A stretch of DNA of 64,000 bases, taken from assembly GCF_039521975.1 (NCBI RefSeq), contig NZ_BAAACZ010000011.1:214142-278141 (forward strand). Reading direction: 5' to 3'. Positions 16,711 to 25,860 of the stretch are shown piece by piece. A model generated the notes under the pieces. That model saw nothing but the letters and a program-made list of their open reading frames with translations, made no database searches and was not told the DNA's origin. The stretch's first letter is position 1. Every line of letters begins with the position of its first letter. The stretch comes from Alkalibacillus silvisoli. GTDB taxonomy: Bacteria > Bacillota > Bacilli > Bacillales > Alkalibacillaceae. The position numbers were made by a program, and so were the translations under genes.

Positions 16711-19425
16711 ATGGTAGCTAGTCATGCTTCAAACTCAAAAAAGCAATTCGAACTTAATGGTAAAACGTATAATTATTACCATTTAAAAGCACTTGAAGAG
16801 CAAGGCTTGGGTAACGTTTCACGCCTACCTTATTCAATTCGCGTGCTTTTAGAATCTGTATTACGTCAATATGACGGTCATGTTATTAAGGATGAACACA
16901 TTGAAAAACTAGCAAAATGGGCTGATGGTGAAAAAGTAGATGTTCCTTTCAAACCATCACGTGTTATTTTGCAAGACTTTACAGGTGTACCAGCAGTAGT
17001 AGACTTGGCATCACTTCGTAAAGCAATGGTTGATATGGGTGGTAGCCCAGATCAAATCAACCCAGAAGTACCAGTAGATTTAGTAATCGACCACTCTGTA
17101 CAGGTAGATCAATATGGTACTAAAGACGCATTACGTCTCAATATGGAAATGGAATTTGAGCGTAACAAAGAGCGTTATGAGTTCCTACACTGGGCACAGA
17201 AAGCATTTGATAATTATCGTGCTGTACCACCAGCAACAGGAATCGTACACCAAGTAAACTTAGAATATATTGCAAATGTTGTTCACGAAAAACAACAAGA
17301 AGATGGAACTTATGATGCGTTCCCAGATACACTTGTTGGTACGGACTCACATACAACTATGATCAATGGTTTAGGTGTTCTAGGTTGGGGTGTAGGTGGT
17401 ATTGAAGCAGAAGCAGGTATGCTTGGTCAGCCTTCATACTTCCCAACTCCAGAAGTTATTGGTGTTAAATTAACTGGTAGCTTCCCAGATGCAACGACTG
17501 CAACAGACTTAGCATTAAAAGTAACACAAGTGCTACGTGAAAAGAACGTTGTCGGTAAGTTTGTTGAATTCTTCGGTCCTGGTCTTACAGAAATGCCATT
17601 AGCAGACCGTGCAACAATTTCAAACATGGCGCCTGAATATGGTGCAACATGTGGTTTCTTCCCAGTTGATGAGGAAACATTAGACTATATGCGTTTAACT
17701 GGTCGTACTGAAGAGCAAATCCAGTTAGTTAAAGAATATTTACAGAAGAACGATTTATTCTACACGTCTGACCAAGAAGACCCAGCATTCACAGAACTTG
17801 TAGAAATTGATCTTTCTGATTTAGAACCAAACTTATCTGGTCCAAAGCGTCCACAAGACTTAATTCCACTTTCAAATATGAAAGAATCATTTGACAAAGC
17901 GTTAACAGCTCCTGCTGGTAATCATGGTTTTGGTCTTGATGAGAAGGATAAAGAAAAAGAAGCTGTTGTTAAGTTTAACAATGGCGACGAAACAACGATG
18001 AAAACAGGTGCATTAGCGATTGCGGCGATTACATCTTGTACCAACACATCTAACCCACACGTTATGTTAGGTGCTGGACTACTTGCAAAGAAAGCTGTCG
18101 AAAAAGGCTTAGAAGTACCTTCGTATGTTAAAACGTCATTAGCGCCTGGTTCAAAAGTTGTTACTAACTACCTTGAGAATTCAGGTTTAATGGAATATCT
18201 TGATCAATTAGGTTTCAACTTAGTTGGTTATGGCTGTACGACTTGTATCGGTAACTCTGGACCTTTACTACCTGAAATTGAGGAATCAATTGCTGAAGCT
18301 GATTTAACAGTATCATCAGTGCTTTCAGGTAACCGTAACTTTGAAGGTCGTATTCACCCATTAGTGCGTGCAAACTACTTAGCTTCACCACCGATCGTAG
18401 TAGCATATGCATTAGCTGGAACAGTAGATATCGACATTTTAAATGAGCCTTTAGGTCAAGATGCTGATGGTAATCATGTTTACTTTAATGATATTTGGCC
18501 ATCTTCTGATGAAATTAAGACTGAAATCGAAAAAGTTGTAACACCAGAAATCTTCCGTAAAGAATATGAAGATGTATTTGACTCTAATGAAGAATGGAAT
18601 AAAATCCAAACAACTGACGAGCCATTATATGAGTTCGATGAAAATTCAACTTATATCCAAAACCCACCATTCTTCGAAGAAATGTCTAAAGATCCAAAAG
18701 AGGTTCAACCTCTTGATGGATTACGGGTCGTTGGTAAATTCGGTGACTCAGTTACAACCGACCACATTTCTCCAGCAGGTGCTATTCCTAAAGATATGCC
18801 TGCGGGTCAATATTTAATTGGAAAAGATGTTTCTCCTCGTAACTTTAACTCTTATGGTTCTCGTCGTGGTAACCATGAAGTTATGATGCGTGGTACATTT
18901 GGTAACATCCGGATTCGTAACGAAATTGCAGGAGGTAAAGAAGGCGGATTTACAACTTACTGGCCAACTGGTGATGTAATGCCTATTTACGATGCTGCAA
19001 TGAAATATAAAGAAGACGGCACTGGTTTATGTGTCATTGCCGGTGATGATTATGGAATGGGTAGCTCTCGTGACTGGGCTGCTAAGGGAACTGACCTACT
19101 AGGTATTAAAACTGTAATTGCCCAAAGTTTTGAGCGTATTCACCGTTCTAACCTTGTTATGATGGGTGTATTACCACTTCAATTCCAGAAGGGTGACACG
19201 ATTGAATCATTAGGTTTAACGGGTGAAGAAGCAATTGACGTTCATGTAACTAAAGATGTTAAACCACATGACTTAATTAAGGTAACAGCAACAGACGACA
19301 AAGGTGAAACTAAAGAATTTGAAGTAGTTGCTCGTTTCGATAGTGATGTTGAGGTTGATTACTACCGCCATGGTGGAATCTTACCAATGGTACTACGTAA
19401 AAAGTTACAAACAGTTGAAAAGTAA
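16711..19425 (+). CDS. acnA: Aconitate hydratase A
   Basis: A 904-residue aconitase of the TCA cycle, interconverting citrate and isocitrate, equivalent to B. subtilis CitB, which also binds RNA when its cluster is lost. The [4Fe-4S] ligands are the Cys in ITSCTNTSNP and the two in GYGCTTCIGNSGPL. The C-terminal swivel domain has GDSVTTDHISPAG and GDDYGMGSSRDWAAKG. AAGGGGG precedes the ATG. Codon use is strongly biased (many GGT, CGT, GAA), as in highly expressed genes. It is followed by a perfect terminator. Confidence 0.97.
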   Translation: MVASHASNSKKQFELNGKTYNYYHLKALEEQGLGNVSRLPYSIRVLLESVLRQYDGHVIKDEHIEKLAKWADGEKVDVPFKPSRVILQDFTGVPAVVDLASLRKAMVDMGGSPDQINPEVPVDLVIDHSVQVDQYGTKDALRLNMEMEFERNKERYEFLHWAQKAFDNYRAVPPATGIVHQVNLEYIANVVHEKQQEDGTYDAFPDTLVGTDSHTTMINGLGVLGWGVGGIEAEAGMLGQPSYFPTPEVIGVKLTGSFPDATTATDLALKVTQVLREKNVVGKFVEFFGPGLTEMPLADRATISNMAPEYGATCGFFPVDEETLDYMRLTGRTEEQIQLVKEYLQKNDLFYTSDQEDPAFTELVEIDLSDLEPNLSGPKRPQDLIPLSNMKESFDKALTAPAGNHGFGLDEKDKEKEAVVKFNNGDETTMKTGALAIAAITSCTNTSNPHVMLGAGLLAKKAVEKGLEVPSYVKTSLAPGSKVVTNYLENSGLMEYLDQLGFNLVGYGCTTCIGNSGPLLPEIEESIAEADLTVSSVLSGNRNFEGRIHPLVRANYLASPPIVVAYALAGTVDIDILNEPLGQDADGNHVYFNDIWPSSDEIKTEIEKVVTPEIFRKEYEDVFDSNEEWNKIQTTDEPLYEFDENSTYIQNPPFFEEMSKDPKEVQPLDGLRVVGKFGDSVTTDHISPAGAIPKDMPAGQYLIGKDVSPRNFNSYGSRRGNHEVMMRGTFGNIRIRNEIAGGKEGGFTTYWPTGDVMPIYDAAMKYKEDGTGLCVIAGDDYGMGSSRDWAAKGTDLLGIKTVIAQSFERIHRSNLVMMGVLPLQFQKGDTIESLGLTGEEAIDVHVTKDVKPHDLIKVTATDDKGETKEFEVVARFDSDVEVDYYRHGGILPMVLRKKLQTVEK

Positions 19426-19442
19426 TAATTTCTTATAGTCAA

Positions 19443-19472
19443 AAGCCACCGTTATATATAACGGTGGCTTTA
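19443..19472 (+). terminator. Terminator after aconitase
   Basis: GCCACCGTTA pairs perfectly with TAACGGTGGC around a TATA loop, followed by TTTATTAAT. Confidence 0.9.
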
Positions 19473-19479
19473 TTAATAG

Positions 19480-21600
19480 TTACGCTTGTTTTTCATCCTT
19501 TAATTCCCGGTCCCAATGTCTATGATTGGCTAGCTGTTCTATAAAACTTTGACTATAGTCTGTTAATTGATCAGATTGGATCGTAAGAACTCCCATGTCA
19601 TTAAATAATTCATTTTTGGATTGTTCGTTAGCTAATTGTGTTTGCTTGGGTAAAACAGTTGAAAATAAGTTTATTGCTTCATTACTTGCTCCTAGTGTTT
19701 TTGCGTGAGCAAAGGTATCTTTAATGAAATCTTTAGCCTCTTTATGAGTCGTCAATTGATCGACATGTTGTTTACCACCTGGAATAAATAATGCATCATA
19801 CATCACAGAATGCGTGGTGGCATAGTTTTTTTGGACATTTACCGGTTCATTTTGATCACTATGCACTTTACCTAACGTTTTACTAATGATCTCTATATGA
19901 ACATCTTGGTTTCGTAATGCATTCATCATTTCCTGTACTTCTGAGAATTTAAATCCATCTGCTAATATTATGCCAACTTTACGCGTACTCGGTGAAAATT
20001 TTGTTTGTAATTGGCTTAAAGCAGGGGAAGGGGCAACCTTTGGCTCTTGATTGTTTGACTGTGGTGGCTCTACTCCAACACCTTTAGCAATTTCATTTGC
20101 CAATGTATGATTAACATTACTAAACATCTCGACAACTTGTTGTTTAATGTTAGGATCTTTCACACTACCAACCTCAAAATGAAATGCTTTATGAAGATGA
20201 CGTTTTTCAGGTTCTGACAAGCTGTTATAAAATAATGCTGCCTGTGTATAGTGATCTTTAAAACTCTCACTTCGCATCCTTACTTTTCGACCATCAACTT
20301 TTTCTTGATAATGCTCAAACCCGCCCTCAATAAAGCTACTGGTAGCTGGGTCATTGTTTAAAATCCCGTTTGGACTATATGACACTTTACCCTTATTAAT
20401 CGTCATGCGATGAAAGCCATCTCTTTGATTATTATGAATGGGAGCAAGCGGTCGATTAATCGGAATTTCATTAAAGTTAGGCCCGCCTAACCTTAGTAAT
20501 TGTGTATCCAAATAGGAGAATAATCTTCCTTGTAACAGAGGATCATTTGTAAAATCAATTCCAGGTACAATATTCCCCATATGAAATGCTACTTGTTCTG
20601 TTTCAGAGAAGAAATTATCTTGATTTCGGTTTAGTGTCATCTTACCAATTATTTTTACAGGCACTTGTTCTTCAGGCCATAACTTAGTTGAATCGAGAAT
20701 ATCAAAATCGAAATCAAACTCTTGCTCCTCTTCAATAATTTGAACGCCTAATTCATACTCAGGATATTCTCCATTATTAATCGCATCCCAGAGGTCTTGT
20801 CTATGGAAATCAGGGTTTTTACCAGCTAACTTTTGTGACTCATCCCAAGTAAGAGAATGTACACCTAAAAGTGGCTTCCAATGAAATTTAATAAATCGTG
20901 CTTTTCCTTGGTCATTAACAAACCTAAACGTATGAACGCCAAAGCCTTCCATCATTCGAAAACTTCTAGGGATAGCTCTGTCAGATAATAACCACAGCAT
21001 CATGTGAGCTGACTCACGATTATGAACGACCCAATCCCAAAGTGTATCATGGGCAGCTGAAGCTTGTGGGATTTCATTATCAGGTTCTGGTTTAATGGCG
21101 TGCACGAAATCAGGAAATTTCATACCATCCTGCATAAAGAAAACAGGCATATTGTTAGCAACTAAGTCAAAATTACCGTCTTCAGTGAAAAACTTTGTAG
21201 CAAAACCTCTAACATCCCTAACTGTATCAGCAGACCCTCTAGAACCTACTACAGTCGAAAATCGCACAAAGACAGGTGTCTTAACGGAAGGATTTTGAAG
21301 AAATTTTGCCTTTGTTAATTCAGGCATTGACTCATAAGGCTCAAAATATCCATGAACGCCAAACCCTCTTGCATGAACAACTCGTTCTGGAATACGTTCA
21401 TGGTCAAAATGTGTCATTTTCTCGCGGAAATGAAAATCCTCCATAATGGTTGGACCACGATCACCAACTTTCAGTGACTCAGAGCTGTTTGAAATCTTTA
21501 TTCCTTGATCCGTGCTCATTTTTTCACCTTGATTACTGTTCTTATACTCATTTAGCTGTTGATTTTTAGCATCTTGCTGATTTTGTTTATCATTTGACAT
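19480..21600 (-). CDS. katE: Large-subunit catalase (HPII/KatE type)
   Basis: A 706-residue clade-II catalase that breaks down hydrogen peroxide. The catalytic His is in ERVVHARGFGVHGYFE near residue 80, the proximal heme Tyr in GRLFSYLDTQLLRLG near residue 360. After the catalase core (to about residue 520) a DJ-1/GATase-1-like domain follows (KVGIILADGFKFSEV), the mark of large catalases. AGGAGGTATAGTC precedes ATG at 21600; the longer frame from 21633 is rejected. It is often a stationary-phase or spore enzyme in Bacillus (KatX/KatE types); no clear sigma-B site was identified. Confidence 0.95.
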   Translation of the reverse strand: MSNDKQNQQDAKNQQLNEYKNSNQGEKMSTDQGIKISNSSESLKVGDRGPTIMEDFHFREKMTHFDHERIPERVVHARGFGVHGYFEPYESMPELTKAKFLQNPSVKTPVFVRFSTVVGSRGSADTVRDVRGFATKFFTEDGNFDLVANNMPVFFMQDGMKFPDFVHAIKPEPDNEIPQASAAHDTLWDWVVHNRESAHMMLWLLSDRAIPRSFRMMEGFGVHTFRFVNDQGKARFIKFHWKPLLGVHSLTWDESQKLAGKNPDFHRQDLWDAINNGEYPEYELGVQIIEEEQEFDFDFDILDSTKLWPEEQVPVKIIGKMTLNRNQDNFFSETEQVAFHMGNIVPGIDFTNDPLLQGRLFSYLDTQLLRLGGPNFNEIPINRPLAPIHNNQRDGFHRMTINKGKVSYSPNGILNNDPATSSFIEGGFEHYQEKVDGRKVRMRSESFKDHYTQAALFYNSLSEPEKRHLHKAFHFEVGSVKDPNIKQQVVEMFSNVNHTLANEIAKGVGVEPPQSNNQEPKVAPSPALSQLQTKFSPSTRKVGIILADGFKFSEVQEMMNALRNQDVHIEIISKTLGKVHSDQNEPVNVQKNYATTHSVMYDALFIPGGKQHVDQLTTHKEAKDFIKDTFAHAKTLGASNEAINLFSTVLPKQTQLANEQSKNELFNDMGVLTIQSDQLTDYSQSFIEQLANHRHWDRELKDEKQA

Positions 21601-21760
21601 GACTATACCTCCTAGATCTATGTAATTCATCATCTAGTTTGTCAATCGGAACCATATTTATTCCTAAATTTAGTAATAATTTTAAGTTCACTGAATCGTA
21701 AATCGTTACATACGTATTTTAAAGAAAAATTTGATATGATTTATAAGTAGGAGTGGTAAG

Positions 21761-22432
21761 ATGAATGATTTGATTCAAATAGGGCCTTTAAATATATTTG
21801 TCCCTTATTTATTCTATATTGCTGGTATTATCGCATCTGCTGTGATTGCACACTTATTAATCAAACGTTTGATTAATTTTCCAATAAGGAAAAAACCAGC
21901 CGATTTAGTTATTGAATATTGGGTTGTATTCATTGCTGTATGGAAAATCAGTTATTTTATTAATTATCCCATGGACATACTAAATAATCCTTTAGCCATT
22001 ATTTATTTTGATGGTGGTACAATTGGTATGATTCTAGGTTTTAGTGCACTTTTGTTATATTCGTTTTACCAAAAACAAAAGCATGAAGTTTCATTTAATG
22101 TTCAACTGATCTTAATGCTACAGTCTTTATTTGTATTTATAATTTTTGAAAGAGCATCACTGTTTTTATATGGCTTTGATCTTTACATTTTTCTAGAGGT
22201 TGTTTCATATAGTTTATTGATAGTTGTATTAGTTTGGAAGACCCCAAAACCGACTTGGTTCAATGTCTTTAAAGCATTTAGGTGGTTCTTAATCACCTGG
22301 GCTCTTTTTAGGGTCATCACAGACGAAATACACTTATATACAGGTCCATTAATGCTAGCATTATTCATTGCATTAATTACCTTCATTTTTGAATGGTACA
22401 TAGTAGCTAAGCAGAAAGGAGATACAAAATGA
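21761..22432 (+). CDS. Polytopic membrane protein, distantly Lgt-like, coupled to a TlpA-type oxidoreductase
   Basis: A 223-residue protein with about six or seven transmembrane helices. The segment from about residue 60 to 95 (WKISYFINYPMDIL then DGGTIGMILGF) faintly recalls prolipoprotein diacylglyceryl transferase, but conserved Lgt catalytic residues are not evident. Its stop overlaps the start of the next gene by four bases, so it is likely translated together with the TlpA-type protein and may be its membrane partner. TAGGAGTGG precedes the start. Function unknown. Confidence 0.7.
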   Translation: MNDLIQIGPLNIFVPYLFYIAGIIASAVIAHLLIKRLINFPIRKKPADLVIEYWVVFIAVWKISYFINYPMDILNNPLAIIYFDGGTIGMILGFSALLLYSFYQKQKHEVSFNVQLILMLQSLFVFIIFERASLFLYGFDLYIFLEVVSYSLLIVVLVWKTPKPTWFNVFKAFRWFLITWALFRVITDEIHLYTGPLMLALFIALITFIFEWYIVAKQKGDTK

Positions 22433-23016
22433 GTATAATGATTAAACGTCTAATTGGGTTAGCGATCATAGGAGTTTTACTTGGCATAATAGTTTATAAT
22501 ACATGGTTTGATGATGATACAGCCCAAGGTGACCCATCAGAAGAAGCAGTGTTTGTCCAACCTGAAGGAGTAGATATTGATACAGATGGTGTTGATGTAG
22601 GAGATGTAGCACCTAACTTTCAATTAGAAACGCTAGAAGGTGAGGACGTTGAATTAGCGGATTTCAGAGGCCAAAAAGTATTTATTAATTTCTGGGCAAC
22701 ATGGTGTCCGCCTTGTCGTGCGGAAATGCCACATATGCAAGAAATACATGAAGAATACGAAGATGATGTTGTCATTCTTGCTGTTAATGCTACAAGTCAA
22801 GAAACTTCATCAGATCAAGTAGAGGAATTTGTTGATGAACTTGAATTGACTTTTCCAATCTTAATGGATGAAAGTGGCGAGGTTAATGTTAGGTACCAAG
22901 CACTAAGTTTACCGACGACTTATTTCGTTAATACAGAAGGAGAATTACAAGTACCAAGACATGTTGGACCTCTTTCATATGATGATATGATCAGAAAAAT
23001 CGAAGAATTAGATTAA
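22429..23016 (+). CDS. yneN: TlpA/ResA-type membrane-anchored thiol-disulfide oxidoreductase (YneN-like)
   Basis: A 195-residue protein with an N-terminal membrane anchor (about residues 5-25), a linker rich in Asp and Glu, and a thioredoxin-fold domain with the WATWCPPCRAEMP active site near residue 95 and the cis-Pro in LSLPTTYFVN. It acts outside the membrane on disulfides, probably reduced by CcdA. Position after aconitase equals B. subtilis yneN. ATGA overlap with the preceding membrane protein. Redox substrate is unknown. Confidence 0.9.
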   Translation: MSIMIKRLIGLAIIGVLLGIIVYNTWFDDDTAQGDPSEEAVFVQPEGVDIDTDGVDVGDVAPNFQLETLEGEDVELADFRGQKVFINFWATWCPPCRAEMPHMQEIHEEYEDDVVILAVNATSQETSSDQVEEFVDELELTFPILMDESGEVNVRYQALSLPTTYFVNTEGELQVPRHVGPLSYDDMIRKIEELD

Positions 23017-23066
23017 GTATAACTTTTACGAATCATGGCAATCCTATACTAAAAAAGGAGACGATC

Positions 23067-23216
23067 ATGATGCGTAGGAAAGAACGATTATCATTTCAGG
23101 CTTTGGTGAGAAATGAAAAAGAGAAGATTTTAAACAATCCAGAAGAACTAGATAAGATTTATGACAAAATTGAACAGCGCATGGAATTAGTTAGAAATCC
23201 GAAAAAGCATGCATAG
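23067..23216 (+). CDS. FbpB-like small basic protein
   Basis: A 49-residue protein read as MMRRKERLSFQALV ... RNPKKHA. It starts at ATGATG (23067/23070) behind AAAGGAG. It matches the FbpB family of small basic proteins, one member of which works with the iron-sparing RNA FsrA in B. subtilis. No convincing Fur box is seen upstream here, so iron control is not supported from the sequence. It occupies the slot of sspN in B. subtilis. Confidence 0.75.
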   Translation: MMRRKERLSFQALVRNEKEKILNNPEELDKIYDKIEQRMELVRNPKKHA

Positions 23217-23277
23217 GACGGTTTAGTTATCAAAAAATAATGATTGTCACCATCAAAAGTTTAAGGAGAGATGTTGA

Positions 23278-23517
23278 ATGCCTAATCATAATCAAAAGCC
23301 TAAACCGGACAATCGTCGTGACAATTTAAAGAAAATTCAAGAAAACATTGAAAATACACTTGAGAATATTCAAGAAGCTGAACACTCAGTGGAGACAGCT
23401 TCAGAATTCCAAGAAGAAGAGATCCGCCGTAAAAATGAGCGTCGACGAGAATCAATTGAAGGCATGCGCGATGAAGTTCGTGATGAACACGCACATCAAA
23501 AACGTAAGAAAAAGTAA
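23278..23517 (+). CDS. tlp: Tlp, thioredoxin-like small spore protein
   Basis: A 79-residue, very hydrophilic protein with PDNRRDNLKKIQENIENTLENI and the Arg/Glu-rich tail RRKNERRRESIEGMRDEVRDE, matching the Tlp family of small acid-soluble spore proteins (83 residues in B. subtilis). It is made in the forespore in Bacillus. AAGGAGAG precedes the ATG and a terminator follows. Synteny with citB-yneN-sspN-tlp-yneP supports the call and indicates a spore former. Confidence 0.92.
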   Translation: MPNHNQKPKPDNRRDNLKKIQENIENTLENIQEAEHSVETASEFQEEEIRRKNERRRESIEGMRDEVRDEHAHQKRKKK

Positions 23518-23524
23518 CTACTTT

Positions 23525-23551
23525 AAAAGGCTAGCTTTTGCTAGCCTTTTT
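23525..23551 (+). terminator. Terminator after tlp
   Basis: AAAAGGCTAGC-TTTT-GCTAGCCTTTTT, a perfect stem with a T-run. Confidence 0.92.
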
Positions 23552-23612
23552 AACTTGGTATAAAATATAGTAAAGAAATAGACAAACAAACTAGAGGGGG
23601 AAGTACTCAATT

Positions 23613-24050
23613 ATGGTATTTAATGAAACAGAAATCAAAGTGCGATATCAAGAAACCGATCAAATGGGTGTTGTTTATCATGCCAATTATTTAGTCTGGT
23701 TTGAGATAGGACGTACACACCTAATAGAAGATTTAGGCTTTAAATATGCTGAAATGGAAAAAGAAGGAATTGTTTCGCCCGTTATAGATCTTGAAGCTAA
23801 ATATAAACGACCATTAACATATGGCCAAACAGCAAACGTTAAAACATACATAAAAGAGTATGATGGATTTCGAGTTGTGTACAGATATGAGATTTACACT
23901 GAGACAGGGGAATTAGCTGTCACTGGTTCCTCGTCACATGTTTGTGTAAAGAAATCCAACTTTAGACCAATTTCAATTAAAAAGAAGTTCCCAGATTGGC
24001 ATAAAGCATATACTGAAGCGATGGGTGAAGACAATGGCATTCGGAATTAA
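23613..24050 (+). CDS. yneP: Acyl-CoA thioesterase YneP (4-hydroxybenzoyl-CoA thioesterase fold)
   Basis: A 145-residue hotdog-fold thioesterase. The signature YQETDQMGVVYHANYLVWFE near residue 10 contains the catalytic Asp of the YbgC/4HBT family (DxMGxVYHxNY). It probably hydrolyses short or medium acyl-CoA esters; the substrate is not predictable. GAGGGGG lies upstream at a long spacing. It overlaps yneQ by 17 bases. Confidence 0.9.
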   Translation: MVFNETEIKVRYQETDQMGVVYHANYLVWFEIGRTHLIEDLGFKYAEMEKEGIVSPVIDLEAKYKRPLTYGQTANVKTYIKEYDGFRVVYRYEIYTETGELAVTGSSSHVCVKKSNFRPISIKKKFPDWHKAYTEAMGEDNGIRN

Positions 24051-24342
24051 ACGAGATGAATTAAAACAATGGAAAAAAGATGTTAAATCTGGAGAAATTG
24101 CATTTTTAACACATTACTGGGCAGATGATCGTTTTCCTAAAATGAATACAGTCACAAAAGTAGGGTGTAGTGACATTAGAAAGTTAAAACAATGGGGGAA
24201 GAAATACGGACTTAAACCGAAATGGATTCATCAAGATGAACGATACCCACATTTTGATTTAATCGGCTCATTTGAAGAAGACATTTTATTTGCAGAAGGT
24301 AAGATTGAACAATTGAAACGTTTTAAAAACATTTCAAACTAA
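24034..24342 (+). CDS. yneQ: YneQ family protein
   Basis: A 102-residue protein, MAFGIKRDELKQWKKDVKSGE..., with FLTHYWADDRFPKMNTVTKVGCSD in the middle, matching the uncharacterised YneQ family that follows yneP in Bacillus. Starts inside the end of yneP; the ATG at 24034 has GGGTGAAG upstream and is preferred to the GTG at 24025. Function unknown. Confidence 0.88.
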   Translation: MAFGIKRDELKQWKKDVKSGEIAFLTHYWADDRFPKMNTVTKVGCSDIRKLKQWGKKYGLKPKWIHQDERYPHFDLIGSFEEDILFAEGKIEQLKRFKNISN

Positions 24343-24545
24343 AATTTATAATTATTCATGTGATGGTGAATTGAGTCAAAGGAACTTAAGTAATGCCTAG
24401 TTCTAGGTATGATTCAGATTAAGTCTTCACAGTTACAATTGAATGTTTCAAGTATGAATTCAATATTAGACGGTTCGATCTCTTTTTGTTGAAAAGTATT
24501 ACTGTATTATCAATTCAAAAAAACACGTGAACAAGTAGATTAAAA

Positions 24546-24573
24546 GGAGTGCTCTTTCTAAAGAGAGCACTCC
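24546..24573 (-). terminator. Terminator downstream of yidD
   Basis: GGAGTGCTCT pairs with AGAGCACTCC around a short loop; on the minus strand a TTTT run follows, so it serves the yidD side. The 200 bases before it (24343-24545) hold no visible gene. Confidence 0.8.
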
Positions 24574-24593
24574 AGCACAGTAATTCCTAAATC

Positions 24594-24842
24594 TTATTGA
24601 CCACTCTTGTTTTTACCTTTTTTGTTTTTTCTTTCTGGAATTGGATCAAATCCACCTTCATGAAATGGGTGACACTTTAATATCCGCCTAATCGATAAAT
24701 AAACCCCTTTAATCACTCCAAACCGTTCAAATGCCATTAAACTATAATGTGAACAAGTAGGATGAAATCGACATGTAGGCCCTAATAGGGGTGATATGAA
24801 GTTTTGATATAATTTAATTGGCCAAACAAATAAATATCGCAT
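24594..24842 (-). CDS. yidD: YidD, membrane protein insertion efficiency factor
   Basis: An 82-residue amphipathic membrane-associated protein with the family signature YQNFISPLLGPTCRFHPTCSHYSLMAFERFG and the Cys pair CRF-PTCS. YidD aids YidC-dependent insertion of inner-membrane proteins. The C-terminal tail is Lys-rich. It lies 12 bases after folE2 on the same strand, an unrelated but tight pairing. Confidence 0.95.
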   Translation of the reverse strand: MRYLFVWPIKLYQNFISPLLGPTCRFHPTCSHYSLMAFERFGVIKGVYLSIRRILKCHPFHEGGFDPIPERKNKKGKNKSGQ

Positions 24843-24854
24843 GATCCGCTCACT

Positions 24855-25772
24855 CTATTCAGTCCGTTTATCATAAGTTATTGAAGCAATGGCATCGTGT
24901 AAGTGAATCGACTCTTCATTTAAACATTTAACTGAGAATTGAACAATTTCATCAATTTCATATAAATCACAAGAGACTAGCCTAACCATATCCTCAACAA
25001 ATCGAGGGTTCTCATAGGCTTGTTCTGTTACCATCTTTTCATCTGGACGTTTTAGCACCGGATGAATGCGAGCACTTGCGTTCGATTCAGCAGCTTCTAA
25101 CAAAAGAAACTTCCAATCATGCTGTTCTTCATTAAAATCTTCACTCAAAGTAACTTCCATTTCAATATTTCCACGCTGATTATGTGCACTATATTCACTA
25201 ATTTCCTTTGAACAAGGGCATAGTGTTGTAATTTTCCCCGTTAAACCAACCTTTATATCATAGCCTTGTTCTTGGTCATAATGAACTTTAATCCACGCAT
25301 CAGCATAGTTTAAGCCAGCTTTTTCTGAATACGGTGCTTTACGTTCAAAAAACCATGGAAATGATACAGTCATCTCAGCATCATTTTGTTCTAAACGTTC
25401 ACGTAAATGATATACAAATGATTTTAACGTTTTTAAATCTAATACGAATCCATCTTCATAATAACTTTGCAGCTGCTCTGTAAAACGGCTCATATTAGTT
25501 CCTTTTGAACCTTGCGAAATAGAAGATGCGAAGTAAAATGTGCCAACACTTGTCTGAGTTTCTGGCGTTAAGGAACTATTGATCACAACTGGGTGTTTCA
25601 CATTTGAAATTCCAACTACGTCAAGTTCAAATAAAAAGTCTTTCTTTGTATTTTGTAAATCCTTCATTTTACTTTTTTCCATCGGCTTATGTTTAGGTCC
25701 AGGTTCCACAGAGCCGAATAATTTATGACGTTCTTGTTTATTAGGTAGCTGTTTTTTTGCTGTTTCGTGCAT
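24855..25772 (-). CDS. folE2: GTP cyclohydrolase FolE2 (type IB)
   Basis: A 305-residue type IB GTP cyclohydrolase, the first step of folate and pterin synthesis and an alternative to zinc-dependent FolE. Family marks: LFGSVEPGP, VGTFYFASSISQGSKGTNMSRF and the metal-binding Cys in TTLCPCSKEISEYSAHNQRG. The ATG at 25772 follows AAAGGAG; the longer frame to 25946 is rejected because it overlaps the CapA-like gene. In Bacillus FolE2 is Zur-regulated; no Zur box was recognised here. Confidence 0.94.
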   Translation of the reverse strand: MHETAKKQLPNKQERHKLFGSVEPGPKHKPMEKSKMKDLQNTKKDFLFELDVVGISNVKHPVVINSSLTPETQTSVGTFYFASSISQGSKGTNMSRFTEQLQSYYEDGFVLDLKTLKSFVYHLRERLEQNDAEMTVSFPWFFERKAPYSEKAGLNYADAWIKVHYDQEQGYDIKVGLTGKITTLCPCSKEISEYSAHNQRGNIEMEVTLSEDFNEEQHDWKFLLLEAAESNASARIHPVLKRPDEKMVTEQAYENPRFVEDMVRLVSCDLYEIDEIVQFSVKCLNEESIHLHDAIASITYDKRTE

Positions 25773-25860
25773 ATCAAAGACTCCTTTCAAATCTAAAGAA
25801 AAGAACATAACTACATTTAAATTATACATGATTATATTAGAGCTATTCAATTTTTTAAAC

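Noticed and set aside
21640..21720. PerR-like box before the catalase gene
   Set aside because: The match to the PerR consensus is too weak to support.
23017..23066. Fur box before the FbpB-like gene
   Set aside because: No 7-1-7 palindrome of the expected form was found.
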